Origin: Lachnospiraceae bacterium
Lineage (GTDB): Bacteria > Bacillota > Clostridia > Lachnospirales > Lachnospiraceae
DNA length: 64,000 nt
Assembly (NCBI GenBank): GCA_017469935.1
Contig: JAFUFL010000022.1
Location: 1-64,000, forward strand
Direction of reading: 5' to 3'
Below, piece after piece: positions 18,095 through 26,917 of this stretch. The notes under the pieces were generated by a model that was given only the letters and a program-made list of their open reading frames with translations, was not told the origin of the DNA and did no database searches. The translations under genes were made by a program, and so were the position numbers. Every line of letters begins with the position of its first letter. Position 1 is the stretch's first letter.

Positions 18095-18180
18095 AAAGCG
18101 GGCCTAACGACCTGACAAGCGGACGGGAGAGGAAGTTCACCGCGCCGTAAAGCAACCCGCCATTTATGTTACAGTATTGT

Positions 18181-18224
18181 AATCCTCACAGCATGGGAAA
18201 AAGCCCATGTTGTGGGGATTTTTT
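18181..18224 (+). terminator. Terminator of the arginine operon
   Basis: A long stem (18181-18197 with 18204-18220, a few mismatches) with a 6-nt A-rich loop runs straight into a T-tract. It lies about 90 bp after argD. Confidence 0.92.
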
Positions 18225-18297
18225 GGGCTATTACTATATTTTGTATAGATGGGAAGCGGAGGCAATAAAAAAAGCGTTAACGAAAACGACTTTTTTC

Positions 18298-18326
18298 TTG
18301 TAAAATATTACAGTAATGATTACAAT
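18298..18326 (+). promoter_or_regulatory. Promoter of the comEA-like gene
   Basis: -35 TTGTAA (18298-18303) and -10 TACAAT (18321-18326) are separated by 17 bp, 45 bp upstream of the ATG. Confidence 0.7.
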
Positions 18327-18370
18327 AATGTTGTCGCATAGCGGGTCCCTCATCAAACAAGGGGATAACT

Positions 18371-19105
18371 ATGCAATCTCACATTACATTTAGTACATTT
18401 TCTTTAAAGATAGAAATAATATTTGTAATATTCGCTGTTTTGGCCTGTTTATCGATGGGCGGCTGCGGGAAAAAGAAGCAGACCGTGTTTACCGAAACCG
18501 TTTATGCTACCGAAAACGGAAACTTTTCCGTGGAGGAGAGCTCCGGCAAAGGAAGCTATTCGGGAAAAGGCGATACCGCCAATAAGAGCAGCCGCGCGGA
18601 CGGATCCTCAGACGGCTCAAAAGCGCAGTCAGGTTCGACATCGGAGGCCGGCAGCAGGGAGGCCGTGATCTGTGTCTTTGTCTGCGGCGCCGTAAACGCG
18701 GAAGGCGTCTATGAGCTTCCCGAGCGCTCGAGGGTGATCGACGCGGTCGAGGCGGCGGGCGGATATTCCGATGATGCCGACAGGACCTACGTCAACCAGG
18801 CGGAGTATGTGTATGATACGCAGCGCATCGAGATCCCTACCAAAGAGGAGGCGCAGATGCTGCGTGAGTACGACCGCAATGCGGAAGAGAACGGCGAAAA
18901 CAGTCAGAGCGACGGACGCATCGATCTCAACACGGCGGACAAACAGGCTCTGATGACCCTTCCCGGGATCGGGGAGAGCAAGGCCGACCGGATCCTTGAG
19001 TACAGGCAGGCTCACGGGAGATTCGGTTCCACGGAGGAACTGATGAATGTGAGCGGGATCGGCAGCGGTGTATATGAGAAGATTAAAGATTACATAAAGG
19101 TCTAG
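18371..19105 (+). CDS. ComEA-like DNA-binding protein with SLBB and helix-hairpin-helix domains
   Basis: The 244-residue protein has an N-terminal hydrophobic segment with a possible lipobox SMGGC (about residues 30-34), a Ser/Gly-rich linker, an SLBB domain (about residues 95-160) and a C-terminal helix-hairpin-helix pair with two LPGIG/VSGIG loops. This is the layout of ComEA, the surface DNA receptor for transformation. comEC, the DNA channel, lies 4 kb downstream with three unrelated-looking genes between. It may be anchored as a lipoprotein rather than by a transmembrane helix. Function in DNA uptake is inferred from the family. Confidence 0.9.
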   Translation: MQSHITFSTFSLKIEIIFVIFAVLACLSMGGCGKKKQTVFTETVYATENGNFSVEESSGKGSYSGKGDTANKSSRADGSSDGSKAQSGSTSEAGSREAVICVFVCGAVNAEGVYELPERSRVIDAVEAAGGYSDDADRTYVNQAEYVYDTQRIEIPTKEEAQMLREYDRNAEENGENSQSDGRIDLNTADKQALMTLPGIGESKADRILEYRQAHGRFGSTEELMNVSGIGSGVYEKIKDYIKV

Positions 19106-19184
19106 GGATACAAAACCTTTCCGAGGGGCCATGCGCCTCGCGCGGAGGGTGCGTATTGGGAATAGATTAAGAGAGGAGAAATGA

Positions 19185-19889
19185 ATGGCAACAAAGGTAC
19201 TTGTAGTTGATGATGAGAAGATGATCGTTAAAGGTATTAGATTCAGTCTGCTGCAGGACGGATATGACGTTGACACTGCATACGACGGAGAAGAGGCGCT
19301 TCAGAAGGCCAATGACAACCAGTATGATATTATCCTGCTCGACGTGATGCTTCCCAAACTCTCCGGTTTGGAGGTCCTTCAACAGATCCGAGAATTCTCC
19401 TCCGTTCCCGTGATTATGCTCACCGCCAAGGGCGAGGACATGGATAAGATCCTGGGCCTTGACTACGGCGCGGACGACTATATCACCAAGCCTTTCAATA
19501 TTTTGGAAGTGAAGGCGAGAATCAAGGCGATTATCCGCCGCGTCGCAGGAAGCCGCAAGGAAAAGGATGAAGAAGAGGAGAGGATCCTTGAGAACGGTGA
19601 CCTCAGAATGGACTTTGACAACCGCAGAGTCAGCGTCGCCGGCAAGGAGATCAACCTCACAAGTAAAGAATTTGAGCTCCTCGAGCTTCTGGCCACGCAT
19701 CCCGGCAAGGTCTACAGCCGGTCGATGCTTCTCCAGACGGTTTGGGGAAAGGACTATCCGGGTGATGTGAGAACAGTGGATGTTCACATCAGAAGACTTC
19801 GCGAAAAAGTAGAACCCAACGCGTCCGAGCCAGTCTATGTGCAGACCAAATGGGGCGTAGGCTACTATTTCAGACAAAATGACAGATAA
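19185..19889 (+). CDS. OmpR/PhoB-family response regulator
   Basis: The 234-residue regulator has a receiver domain with phosphorylation site Asp53 (LLDVMLP), Thr80 and Lys102 (TKPF), followed by a winged-helix DNA-binding domain (about residues 135-230). It overlaps the start of the histidine kinase by 11 bp, so the two are a two-component system. Close relatives are WalR/PhoP-type regulators of envelope or phosphate responses, but the regulon cannot be read here. A GAGAGGAG site precedes the ATG. Confidence 0.95.
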   Translation: MATKVLVVDDEKMIVKGIRFSLLQDGYDVDTAYDGEEALQKANDNQYDIILLDVMLPKLSGLEVLQQIREFSSVPVIMLTAKGEDMDKILGLDYGADDYITKPFNILEVKARIKAIIRRVAGSRKEKDEEEERILENGDLRMDFDNRRVSVAGKEINLTSKEFELLELLATHPGKVYSRSMLLQTVWGKDYPGDVRTVDVHIRRLREKVEPNASEPVYVQTKWGVGYYFRQNDR

Positions 19890-21957
19890 GCTCAGGGAGC
19901 TGGTTCGTAAATTCTCAGTGGTCAAGAGTCTGAGAATGAGGCTGTTCATAATCATATTTGTAGTCGGTCTCGTGCCGTGCGTGATCCTGCACTACGGGAT
20001 CCTGAGCAATTATGAAGCCAGGGCAGTCGAGGTGAGAACGGAAGAAGTGGAGACGCATCTGCGGGCTCTCGCCAATCACCTGATCACTTACGATTACCTC
20101 AATGATCAGTCCTCTGAACTGATCGGCGCGGAACTTGCCGAATTTTCAGCACTATATGACGGACGTATCATGGTGATCAGCGATCACCTGAAAGTAATGA
20201 AGGACACCTATTCCATGTCCGACGGAAAGACCATCGTTTCGCCGGACGTGGTGAAATGTCTGCTGCAGGGAAATACGGGAAGTACTTCCAACTATGACCG
20301 GCGCGACGGCTTCATCGAAATAGTGACGCCGATTATAGCGACCAATTATACAGACAGCAGATCCGACAATGAAGAGTCCTCGCTGGATGTCACCGGCGAA
20401 GAAGTTGTCAAGGGCGTCCTGCTGTCCAGCGTATCCACCGTCTCTATCAGAAACACACTGGGAATACTGAGCCGGAAGGCCTTGCTCCTGGAAGTGATCC
20501 TGATATTGGCGGTGTTATTGATTTCATTAGTTCTGTCCACTGTTCTGATGAAACCGTTCGAGAAGCTTTCCATGGAGATCTCCGCAGTAAAGGCGGGATA
20601 TTCGACCGACCCCATCAAGGCGCCCGCGTTTGTTGAGACGGAACATATCGCGGATGCCTTTAATCAGGTGCTCGCAAGAATGAACGCTCTCGACGAGTCG
20701 AGGCAGGAATTCGTTTCCAACGTCTCCCACGAGCTCAAGACGCCCATGACTTCGATGAAAGTCCTGGCGGACTCGCTCGTGCAGCAGGAAAATGTACCTG
20801 TCGAGATGTACCGGGAATTCATGATCGATATTAAAAACGAAGTCGACCGCGAAAACCAGATCATCACAGAGCTGCTCACCCTGGTGCGCATGGACCGAAA
20901 GGACTCCAAGCTCAACGTCAAGGAGTGCAGCGTAAACAAAATGGTAGAGCTGATCCTGCACAGGCTCAGGCCGATCGCGCAAAAAAGAGACATCGAGCTG
21001 ACGATGGTCAGCATGCGAGAGGTCTACGCCGAGATCGACGAGGTCAAGATGATCATGGTGATTACAAACCTGGTCGAAAATGCGGTCAAATACAACCGGG
21101 ATCACGGCAAAGTCCGAGTGACCATCAACGCGGATCCCTACAACTTTTACATCAGTGTCGAGGACACCGGCGTCGGAATCCCGCAGGATTCCCTCGACAA
21201 GATCTACGAGAGATTCTACCGGGTCGACAAATCCAGATCGAGAGAAGTCGGCGGAACGGGCCTTGGCCTTTCCATCACCAAGAGTATTATCCTGCAGCAC
21301 CACGGCGCGATCGATGTCCAGAGTATTCTCGGCGAGGGCACCAAGTTCACGGTGACGATTCCGCTTACTTATGTGGCCCATCCCGTGGAACTCAGAAGAG
21401 TGTCCGACAGAAGAAGGCAAAGGAGAAGAGCTGCCTCTGCGGCTTCGGTGCACAGGGCAGACGGAACCGGCTCGGCGGCTTCGGCGCGCAGAGCGGACGG
21501 AACCAGCTCGGCAGGTGCTGTGCACAGGACAGATGGAACCGGGAAAAAGGCGGCAGGCAGCGGCAGTGCTGCGCCTAAGAAAAAAGCGGCGGGAAGTGCG
21601 AACGCTGCGACCGGGAAAAGACCGGCGGGAAGCGGTGCGAGCGCTGCGACCGGGAAAAGACCGGCGAGAAGCGGTGCGAGCGCCGGGGCCGGGAAAAAGG
21701 CGCCGGGCGGCGCAGCTTCTGCGGCTAAGAAGAGGCCGGCGGGAAGCAGCAGTGCAAACGCTGCGGCGAGAAAAAGGCCGGAAGGCAGTGTCGGTGCTAA
21801 CGCCGCAGTGAGGAGAAAGCCGGCCGGAAACGGCAGTGCGACGGCTAAGAAGAGGCCGGCAGGCAGTTCGAGCGGTGCCGTGAGAAAAAAGCCTGCTGAA
21901 AGCAGTGGTTCCGCAGTTAATAAGAAACCGGCGGAAAGCGGCAGTACAACAGTCTGA
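19879..21957 (+). CDS. Sensor histidine kinase with histone H1-like C-terminal tail
   Basis: The 692-residue protein has two membrane helices (about residues 16-38 and 200-222) around an extracellular sensor region, a HAMP linker, a dimerisation domain with His284 (VSHELKTPM), and an ATPase domain with NLVENAVKY, DTGVGIP and GGTGLGLS. The normal kinase ends near residue 505. About 185 further residues form a low-complexity tail of Ala, Gly, Ser, Lys, Arg and Pro with repeated KKRPAGS-like units, resembling histone H1-type basic tails. The reading frame runs without interruption to the stop. The tail would be cytoplasmic. The kinase call is secure; the tail's role is unknown. Confidence 0.93.
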   Translation: MTDKLRELVRKFSVVKSLRMRLFIIIFVVGLVPCVILHYGILSNYEARAVEVRTEEVETHLRALANHLITYDYLNDQSSELIGAELAEFSALYDGRIMVISDHLKVMKDTYSMSDGKTIVSPDVVKCLLQGNTGSTSNYDRRDGFIEIVTPIIATNYTDSRSDNEESSLDVTGEEVVKGVLLSSVSTVSIRNTLGILSRKALLLEVILILAVLLISLVLSTVLMKPFEKLSMEISAVKAGYSTDPIKAPAFVETEHIADAFNQVLARMNALDESRQEFVSNVSHELKTPMTSMKVLADSLVQQENVPVEMYREFMIDIKNEVDRENQIITELLTLVRMDRKDSKLNVKECSVNKMVELILHRLRPIAQKRDIELTMVSMREVYAEIDEVKMIMVITNLVENAVKYNRDHGKVRVTINADPYNFYISVEDTGVGIPQDSLDKIYERFYRVDKSRSREVGGTGLGLSITKSIILQHHGAIDVQSILGEGTKFTVTIPLTYVAHPVELRRVSDRRRQRRRAASAASVHRADGTGSAASARRADGTSSAGAVHRTDGTGKKAAGSGSAAPKKKAAGSANAATGKRPAGSGASAATGKRPARSGASAGAGKKAPGGAASAAKKRPAGSSSANAAARKRPEGSVGANAAVRRKPAGNGSATAKKRPAGSSSGAVRKKPAESSGSAVNKKPAESGSTTV

Positions 21958-22000
21958 TGAACGGCCGTTTGCGGCTTTGGGTACAGTCTGAGGAGAGAGA

Positions 22001-22936
22001 TTGAAAAGAAGAAGTGCAATTTCTTTTATAATACTAATACTGTGTCTCTTACTCAGTGCCTGCGGCAAAAAAGGCGCGGACAAAAGAGGAATCAGGATCT
22101 ACTATCTCAATAAATCCGATTACGGGATCCAGGAACAGGATTATATGCCTGAAGCCAACGATAAGGATCGAATTATTGGGGAACTTATTGCAAAGCTCTG
22201 CATACAGCCCAAAGAAATGACGCTGCGAGCCCCCATCTCGGATTTCCGTTTTCTGGCGAGTGAGACAAAGGGCCGGATCGTTACGCTGAACTTTTCTTCC
22301 GAATACTACGACCTGAGCGCGGTCGAGGAGGTCCTGACAAGGACAGCCATAGTCAACACGTTATGCAGCTTCGCGGAAGTGGACGGCGTCTACTTTATGG
22401 TGGAAGGAGAGTCATTCCACGATGCGGACGGCGTAGAGCCCGGCATTATGAATCCGGACCAGTTTATTTACAACTCGTACACGGAAATGCGCAATTACGA
22501 GAGAGTGAGGCTCCATCTGTATTTTGCCAATGAATCCGGAGACAAGCTGGTGGATGCCTACAGGACGGTGGTCTATAACAGCAACATGCCGCTTGAGAGA
22601 ATCGTGCTCGAGCAGGTCATCCAGGGACCGAACGGGAGCTTTGCCTTCCCTACGGTCAACAGCGAGACCAAGGTGATCAACGTAACGACCAGAGACCGAA
22701 GATGCTATGTAAATCTCAACAGAGAATTCCTGACCGGGCAGCAGAACGTGCTGGCGCAGACGGCCATCTACTCGATTGTGAATTCGCTGTGTGAGCTGCC
22801 GAGTATCGACTCGGTGCAGATCTCGGTGGACGGAAACACGGATGCCATTTTCATGGAGTCCATTTCCCTCACGGGGAGTTTCCGGATGAATCAGGAGATT
22901 GTCGAGCATCCGCAGGAGGAGACTGCTGAGGAGTGA
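22001..22936 (+). CDS. Lipoprotein with two GerMN domains
   Basis: The 311-residue protein uses a TTG start with an AGGAGAG site just upstream. A signal peptide ends in the lipobox LLSAC (about residue 22). Two GerMN repeats follow, roughly residues 45-145 and 185-290, each with the ...VNLNREF/LNFSSEY strand. GerM-type proteins act in sporulation and germination, on the envelope side. It follows the two-component system closely (43 bp), so it may be part of that operon and its signalling. Confidence 0.88.
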   Translation: MKRRSAISFIILILCLLLSACGKKGADKRGIRIYYLNKSDYGIQEQDYMPEANDKDRIIGELIAKLCIQPKEMTLRAPISDFRFLASETKGRIVTLNFSSEYYDLSAVEEVLTRTAIVNTLCSFAEVDGVYFMVEGESFHDADGVEPGIMNPDQFIYNSYTEMRNYERVRLHLYFANESGDKLVDAYRTVVYNSNMPLERIVLEQVIQGPNGSFAFPTVNSETKVINVTTRDRRCYVNLNREFLTGQQNVLAQTAIYSIVNSLCELPSIDSVQISVDGNTDAIFMESISLTGSFRMNQEIVEHPQEETAEE

Positions 22937-23050
22937 AAAAAATGCTCGCACAACGAGGCTCGCATTTTTGGAAGCCGCGCAAAGCGCGTCTTCTTCATGA
23001 CCTTGCTTGTGCCCGCTGCGCGGGCATGGTGGCAAGAATGAAGAATTAAG
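22937..23050. repeat. String of hairpins upstream of a terminator
   Basis: Three inverted repeats follow one another: AAAAATGC/GCATTTTT (about 22939-22970), a CGCGC-AAA-GCGCG hairpin flanked by GAAG/CTTC (about 22972-22995), and TTGC-N3-TGCCCGC-TGC-GCGGGCA-N5-GCAA (about 23003-23036). They are followed by the terminator at 23051. The remaining bases to comEC (23094-23207) include a perfect 14-bp palindrome at 23125-23138 and an AT-rich stretch that could hold a promoter. Confidence 0.7.
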
Positions 23051-23093
23051 GAGCGTGTGAAGACATTACAGTTTTCGCACGCTCTTGCTTTTT
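23051..23093 (+). terminator. Terminator before comEC
   Basis: An 11-bp stem with one G-T pair (GAGCGTGTGAA with TTCGCACGCTC) is followed by TTGCTTTTT. Confidence 0.85.
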
Positions 23094-23207
23094 ATGACTT
23101 TCTGATTTACGATAATTCTATTCAGGACCGATCGGTCCATCCCGCGCCGGGTCCGGGCGGGGAATTTCACATAACATAATTAAATCTGTTCAATTACGGA
23201 GGAAAAC

Positions 23208-25490
23208 TTGCGAAGACCTGTCTGTCTTTTTGTCCTGCTTTTTTGTGTTTCTGTGTATCTGGCTTTAGCTTTTCGGCCGCCGCAGCCTGCTGTTCCCGAC
23301 AAGGCGGAGGGCCGTTATGTGACACTGCGAGGCAGAGTGGAAGAGAAGGAATACGCACTCAGAAATCCCGGGGAAGTGCTCTATATCAGGCTGACTTTGG
23401 AAGACGCGGAACTGGAGTCAAAGATTCCGCAGGAGGGAGCCTTTGTGATCCACAGAGATGACAAGGTTCTATGTCTTCTTGAGGATGAGCCCGGAGTGCA
23501 GCAGGAGTGGGCGAAGGAAGGAGCAATAGTGCGCTTGCGCGGGAGGATCCGTCTGTTTAAAAGGCCGACAAATGATGGAGAATTCGACGCTTTCACCTAT
23601 TACACAGCGATTGGAGGATATCTGTTTACGCTCGCGGATGCCCATATTCTTGCCTACACTGACCAAAAGAATCCTGTCAAAGCAGCTCTGTACAGTGTGC
23701 GCTGCGGGCTCTCAGATACTATTGACCGGGTTTATGGAGGAAAGCGCGGCCGCTACGGACCGGAGAGCGCCTCCGTCATGAAGGCGATGCTTCTCGGGCA
23801 GAGCAGCCTGGTGGATCCGCAGGTCAAGGAACGGTACCAGGCGGCGGGAATTGTTCATGTGATCTGTGTCTCGGGCCTTCACATATCTCTGATCGGATCG
23901 GGAATCTATACGGTTCTGCGCAGGTGCAGAGTTCCCTCCAAACTATCTTTTGCCATTTCTGTCAGCATACTTTATCTGTACGGCCTTATGACGGGCATGC
24001 ACGCATCCTGTCTGCGGGCGCTGGTCATGTTTACCCTGCGAGCAGGGGCCAAAGCAGTCGGAAGAACCTACGACATGCTCACGGCCATGTCAATCGCGGC
24101 GGCGCTTCTGCTGATCGAGCAGCCTTGCTATATTTACCACAGCGGATTTCTGTTTTCTTTTGCAGCCGTCGCGTCTGCGGCACTTCTTATTCCGGTGATT
24201 CCAAGGATTCTGAAGCCTTTGGCGATTCCAATCTTCACACTTCCGGTGCAGCTCTGTTTCTTCTACACGTTTCCATTGTACAGTGTGTTATTGAATGTGA
24301 TCGTGATCTTTCTGGCACCCGTCGTCATGGTCAGCGGCGGCATTTCCTTGCTTCTGGGAGTGATCGCTGGGATAATTCCTGCTGGGATATGGCTCGGTGC
24401 GGTTTCGGAAGCAGGGGCCGGCGTGGCCGGGGAGCTCCCGGTACTGATTCTGTTCGGATTTGATAAGTTGTGCACTTTCACAGAAAAACTCCCTTTCAGT
24501 ACTCTTGCGCCGGGTAAGCCGCCCGGATGGGTGATCGCGGTCTACTGCCTTCTGGTCGGAGGAGTGATTCTGGACAGGAATCTGTGCTCAGAACTAAAGA
24601 GAGGAAGAAGTCTTCTGCAGTTTACCGGTATGGCGGCGGCGGTAATTTTGCTGTTCGGGATCAGATATGAGCCTCCCTTTGCGCTTTACATGTGGGATGT
24701 GGGGCAGGGCGACGGCTTGTGCGTACGGACAAAGGATGAACAGGGGGAGTGCACGATTCTGATCGATGGAGGCAGTTCTTCGAAGAAAAGTGTGGGTCAA
24801 AATATAGAGATTCCTTTTCTGCGCTGCCACGGGATCTCGAGGATCGACTACTGTATCATGACGCACGACGACCTGGACCACTGCAGCGGTCTTCTGGAAC
24901 TTCTCGAGCAGTCGGATGGACCCGGAGGGATTCGAATCGGATATGTCGGTCTTCCTTCGGTATTGCAGGAACGCAAGGGCGAAACTTACCTGAAGATCGA
25001 GAATATCTGCGCTCGAAAAGGAATTCCCATCAGTTATCTGCACAGGGGAATGAATTTTACGGAGGGAGAACTCTCGCTGCAGTGCATTCATCCGGATGCT
25101 GACGCTTCTTATGAAGATGCTAACGAGTACTCTGTGGTCCTGCTGCTCTCATATGGGAATTTCAGTGCGATCCTGACAGGAGATCTGGAAGAGCAGGGCG
25201 AGACGGACCTCTTGAGCTATCTGGGAAACAGTAAGATTCACGTCGATATTTTGAAAGCGGCCCATCACGGGAGCGCAGGCGGGACGACGCAGGCGTTTCT
25301 GGAACAGGTCAGTGCGGAGGCGGCGCTGATTTCCTGCGGAAAAGGGAACCGGTATGGGCATCCGGCGCCGGAGACCGTGGAGCGGATCGAGGAGGCCGGA
25401 ATGGAGATCTATGACACGAGGAAAGTGGGGCAGATTTGTGTGACGACGGATGGAAGGGGGAGGTATTCGATTGAGACATTTTTTGAATAA
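23208..25490 (+). CDS. comEC: ComEC/Rec2 DNA uptake channel
   Basis: The 760-residue protein starts at a TTG preceded by GGAGG. It has N-terminal membrane helices and an OB-like region, a multi-helix Competence domain (about residues 200-480, with VSGLHISLIG) and a C-terminal metallo-beta-lactamase-like domain with DVGQGDG, IDGGSS, THDDLDHCSG and AAHHGS. ComEC forms the inner-membrane channel for single-stranded DNA in transformation; the C-terminal domain is thought to degrade the other strand. All three domains are present and the length is normal, so the gene is probably functional. Confidence 0.95.
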   Translation: MRRPVCLFVLLFCVSVYLALAFRPPQPAVPDKAEGRYVTLRGRVEEKEYALRNPGEVLYIRLTLEDAELESKIPQEGAFVIHRDDKVLCLLEDEPGVQQEWAKEGAIVRLRGRIRLFKRPTNDGEFDAFTYYTAIGGYLFTLADAHILAYTDQKNPVKAALYSVRCGLSDTIDRVYGGKRGRYGPESASVMKAMLLGQSSLVDPQVKERYQAAGIVHVICVSGLHISLIGSGIYTVLRRCRVPSKLSFAISVSILYLYGLMTGMHASCLRALVMFTLRAGAKAVGRTYDMLTAMSIAAALLLIEQPCYIYHSGFLFSFAAVASAALLIPVIPRILKPLAIPIFTLPVQLCFFYTFPLYSVLLNVIVIFLAPVVMVSGGISLLLGVIAGIIPAGIWLGAVSEAGAGVAGELPVLILFGFDKLCTFTEKLPFSTLAPGKPPGWVIAVYCLLVGGVILDRNLCSELKRGRSLLQFTGMAAAVILLFGIRYEPPFALYMWDVGQGDGLCVRTKDEQGECTILIDGGSSSKKSVGQNIEIPFLRCHGISRIDYCIMTHDDLDHCSGLLELLEQSDGPGGIRIGYVGLPSVLQERKGETYLKIENICARKGIPISYLHRGMNFTEGELSLQCIHPDADASYEDANEYSVVLLLSYGNFSAILTGDLEEQGETDLLSYLGNSKIHVDILKAAHHGSAGGTTQAFLEQVSAEAALISCGKGNRYGHPAPETVERIEEAGMEIYDTRKVGQICVTTDGRGRYSIETFFE

Positions 25491-25631
25491 TCGCAGACTA
25501 CAGCTTTCACTCCGCAAAGCGACAATTAGAATTATAAATAATAGCGTTAAATAAATGATTTCCACTACTTGGGCAAAACAGCGCCGCGGGCAGTGGGAAT
25601 CTTTCTTTTAAGGGATGCGTACCACATCTTG

Positions 25632-25660
25632 TTGACAAATCCCGACGAATGTCATTCAAT
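25632..25660 (+). promoter_or_regulatory. Possible holA promoter
   Basis: TTGACA (25632-25637) and TTCAAT (25655-25660) are 17 bp apart, ahead of the holA start. The -10 is weak. The rest of the 25491-25701 gap shows nothing I can name. Confidence 0.45.
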
Positions 25661-25701
25661 GAAGGTTGATAAAAAAATACAGCTTTCAAATGGGGAGACA
25701 A

Positions 25702-26793
25702 ATGGCCGCCAAACAGGCAAAGATTGATTTTGCGACGCAGCAGAGACAATTTAATGAAGCGATTAAGAGCGGGGACCTCAGGAGAGTGTACCTTCTGTGC
25801 GGGGAACAGGCCTATCTGCGCCTTCAGAACAGAGATAAGCTGGTGAAGGTCCTTATGGGAGACGGAGATTCCATGAACCTGTCCCGATATAGCGGGTCCG
25901 ATGTGACCGCCAAAGAGCTGATCGAGATGGCCCAGACGCTGCCTTTTTTCGCGGACCGGAGAGTGATCGTGCTCGAGAGCACGGGACTTCTCAATCCCAA
26001 GGCCGCCTCCAAATCTGTGACGGGAAGCAAGTCGGCCGCCTCAATTTCCGAAGAAGCGGAAAAAATCGCGGATTTCATCCCCGAGATCCCGGACAGCACG
26101 GCGATCGTCTTCGTAGAGGAAAACGTCGACAAGCGCGGAAAGCTGTATAAAGCGATTGCAAAGAGTAAAAACGAGAAGCTCGGCGATATACTGGAGTGCG
26201 TCACACCCGGAGAAAATGACCTGCGGTCCTGGGCGGGCGGAATATTCCGCAAGAACGGCTTTTCGATAAACGGACGGACGCTGGCACTTTTCCTGGAATA
26301 CACGGGAGAGGACATGCAAAATATCGCCGGCGAGGCGGAAAAACTCTGCTGCTACTGCATGGGACAGGGCGAGATCACAGAGCAAGCCATACGTGATGTG
26401 TGCAGCCCGAGGATCAAGGACCGGATCTTCGATATGATCGAGGCGATCGCCCTCAGAGACAGAAAGAAAGCGCTGGGGATCTACATGGAACTGTGTGCGC
26501 TGCGGACGGCGCCGCAGGTCATTCTCAGCCTTATGAGAAGACAGTTTGACCAGCTGATTAAGATCAAAGAATTGAGCAGCTCGATGGCGGACAGTGAGAT
26601 CGCGCGAAAAGTGGGAGTTCCTGCTTTTGTGATCTCCAAAAAGTATAAGCCCGCCCTCAGGCAGTACAGCACCGCGGAGCTGGTCGAGGCCCTTTCGGAA
26701 TGTGTCGACGCCGACTATGAGAGCAAGAGCGGAAAGATTGACGCCGCGATGGCTGTGGAGATGATCATAGTCAGGCACTCGGGCAGGGGGTGA
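25702..26793 (+). CDS. holA: DNA polymerase III delta subunit
   Basis: The product (363 residues from this start) matches HolA, the clamp-loader subunit that opens the sliding clamp: an N-terminal AAA+-like domain beginning VYLLCGEQAYL and a C-terminal helical domain with APQVILSLMRRQFDQL. I prefer the ATG at 25702, which has GGGGAG four bases upstream; in-frame alternatives are TTG 25666 and ATG 25690. In Clostridia holA commonly follows comEC, as here. It acts in chromosome replication in the cytoplasm. Confidence 0.9.
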   Translation: MAAKQAKIDFATQQRQFNEAIKSGDLRRVYLLCGEQAYLRLQNRDKLVKVLMGDGDSMNLSRYSGSDVTAKELIEMAQTLPFFADRRVIVLESTGLLNPKAASKSVTGSKSAASISEEAEKIADFIPEIPDSTAIVFVEENVDKRGKLYKAIAKSKNEKLGDILECVTPGENDLRSWAGGIFRKNGFSINGRTLALFLEYTGEDMQNIAGEAEKLCCYCMGQGEITEQAIRDVCSPRIKDRIFDMIEAIALRDRKKALGIYMELCALRTAPQVILSLMRRQFDQLIKIKELSSSMADSEIARKVGVPAFVISKKYKPALRQYSTAELVEALSECVDADYESKSGKIDAAMAVEMIIVRHSGRG

Positions 26794-26899
26794 GCCCGGC
26801 GGCACAGGCGCATTAATCAATAAAACAGACTCATGATGCGCGGTGCGCCCGGCGCCGCAGGCGTATTGGTAAACAATACAGACTCACGATGCGCCCGGC
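26792..26899. repeat. Imperfect ~50-bp tandem repeat between holA and mutY
   Basis: A unit beginning GAGCCCGGC/GCGCCCGGC and containing CAGGCG, an AT-rich core and ACAGACTCAYGATGCGC occurs at 26792 and 26845, with the start of a third copy at 26891. Periods are 53 and 46 bp. Confidence 0.8.
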
Positions 26900-26917
26900 T
26901 TCTATACACAGGATCAT

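Noticed and set aside
23125-23138. Perfect 14-bp palindrome GGACCGATCGGTCC
   Set aside because: It may be an operator for comEC but no promoter is clear next to it and one short palindrome is weak evidence.
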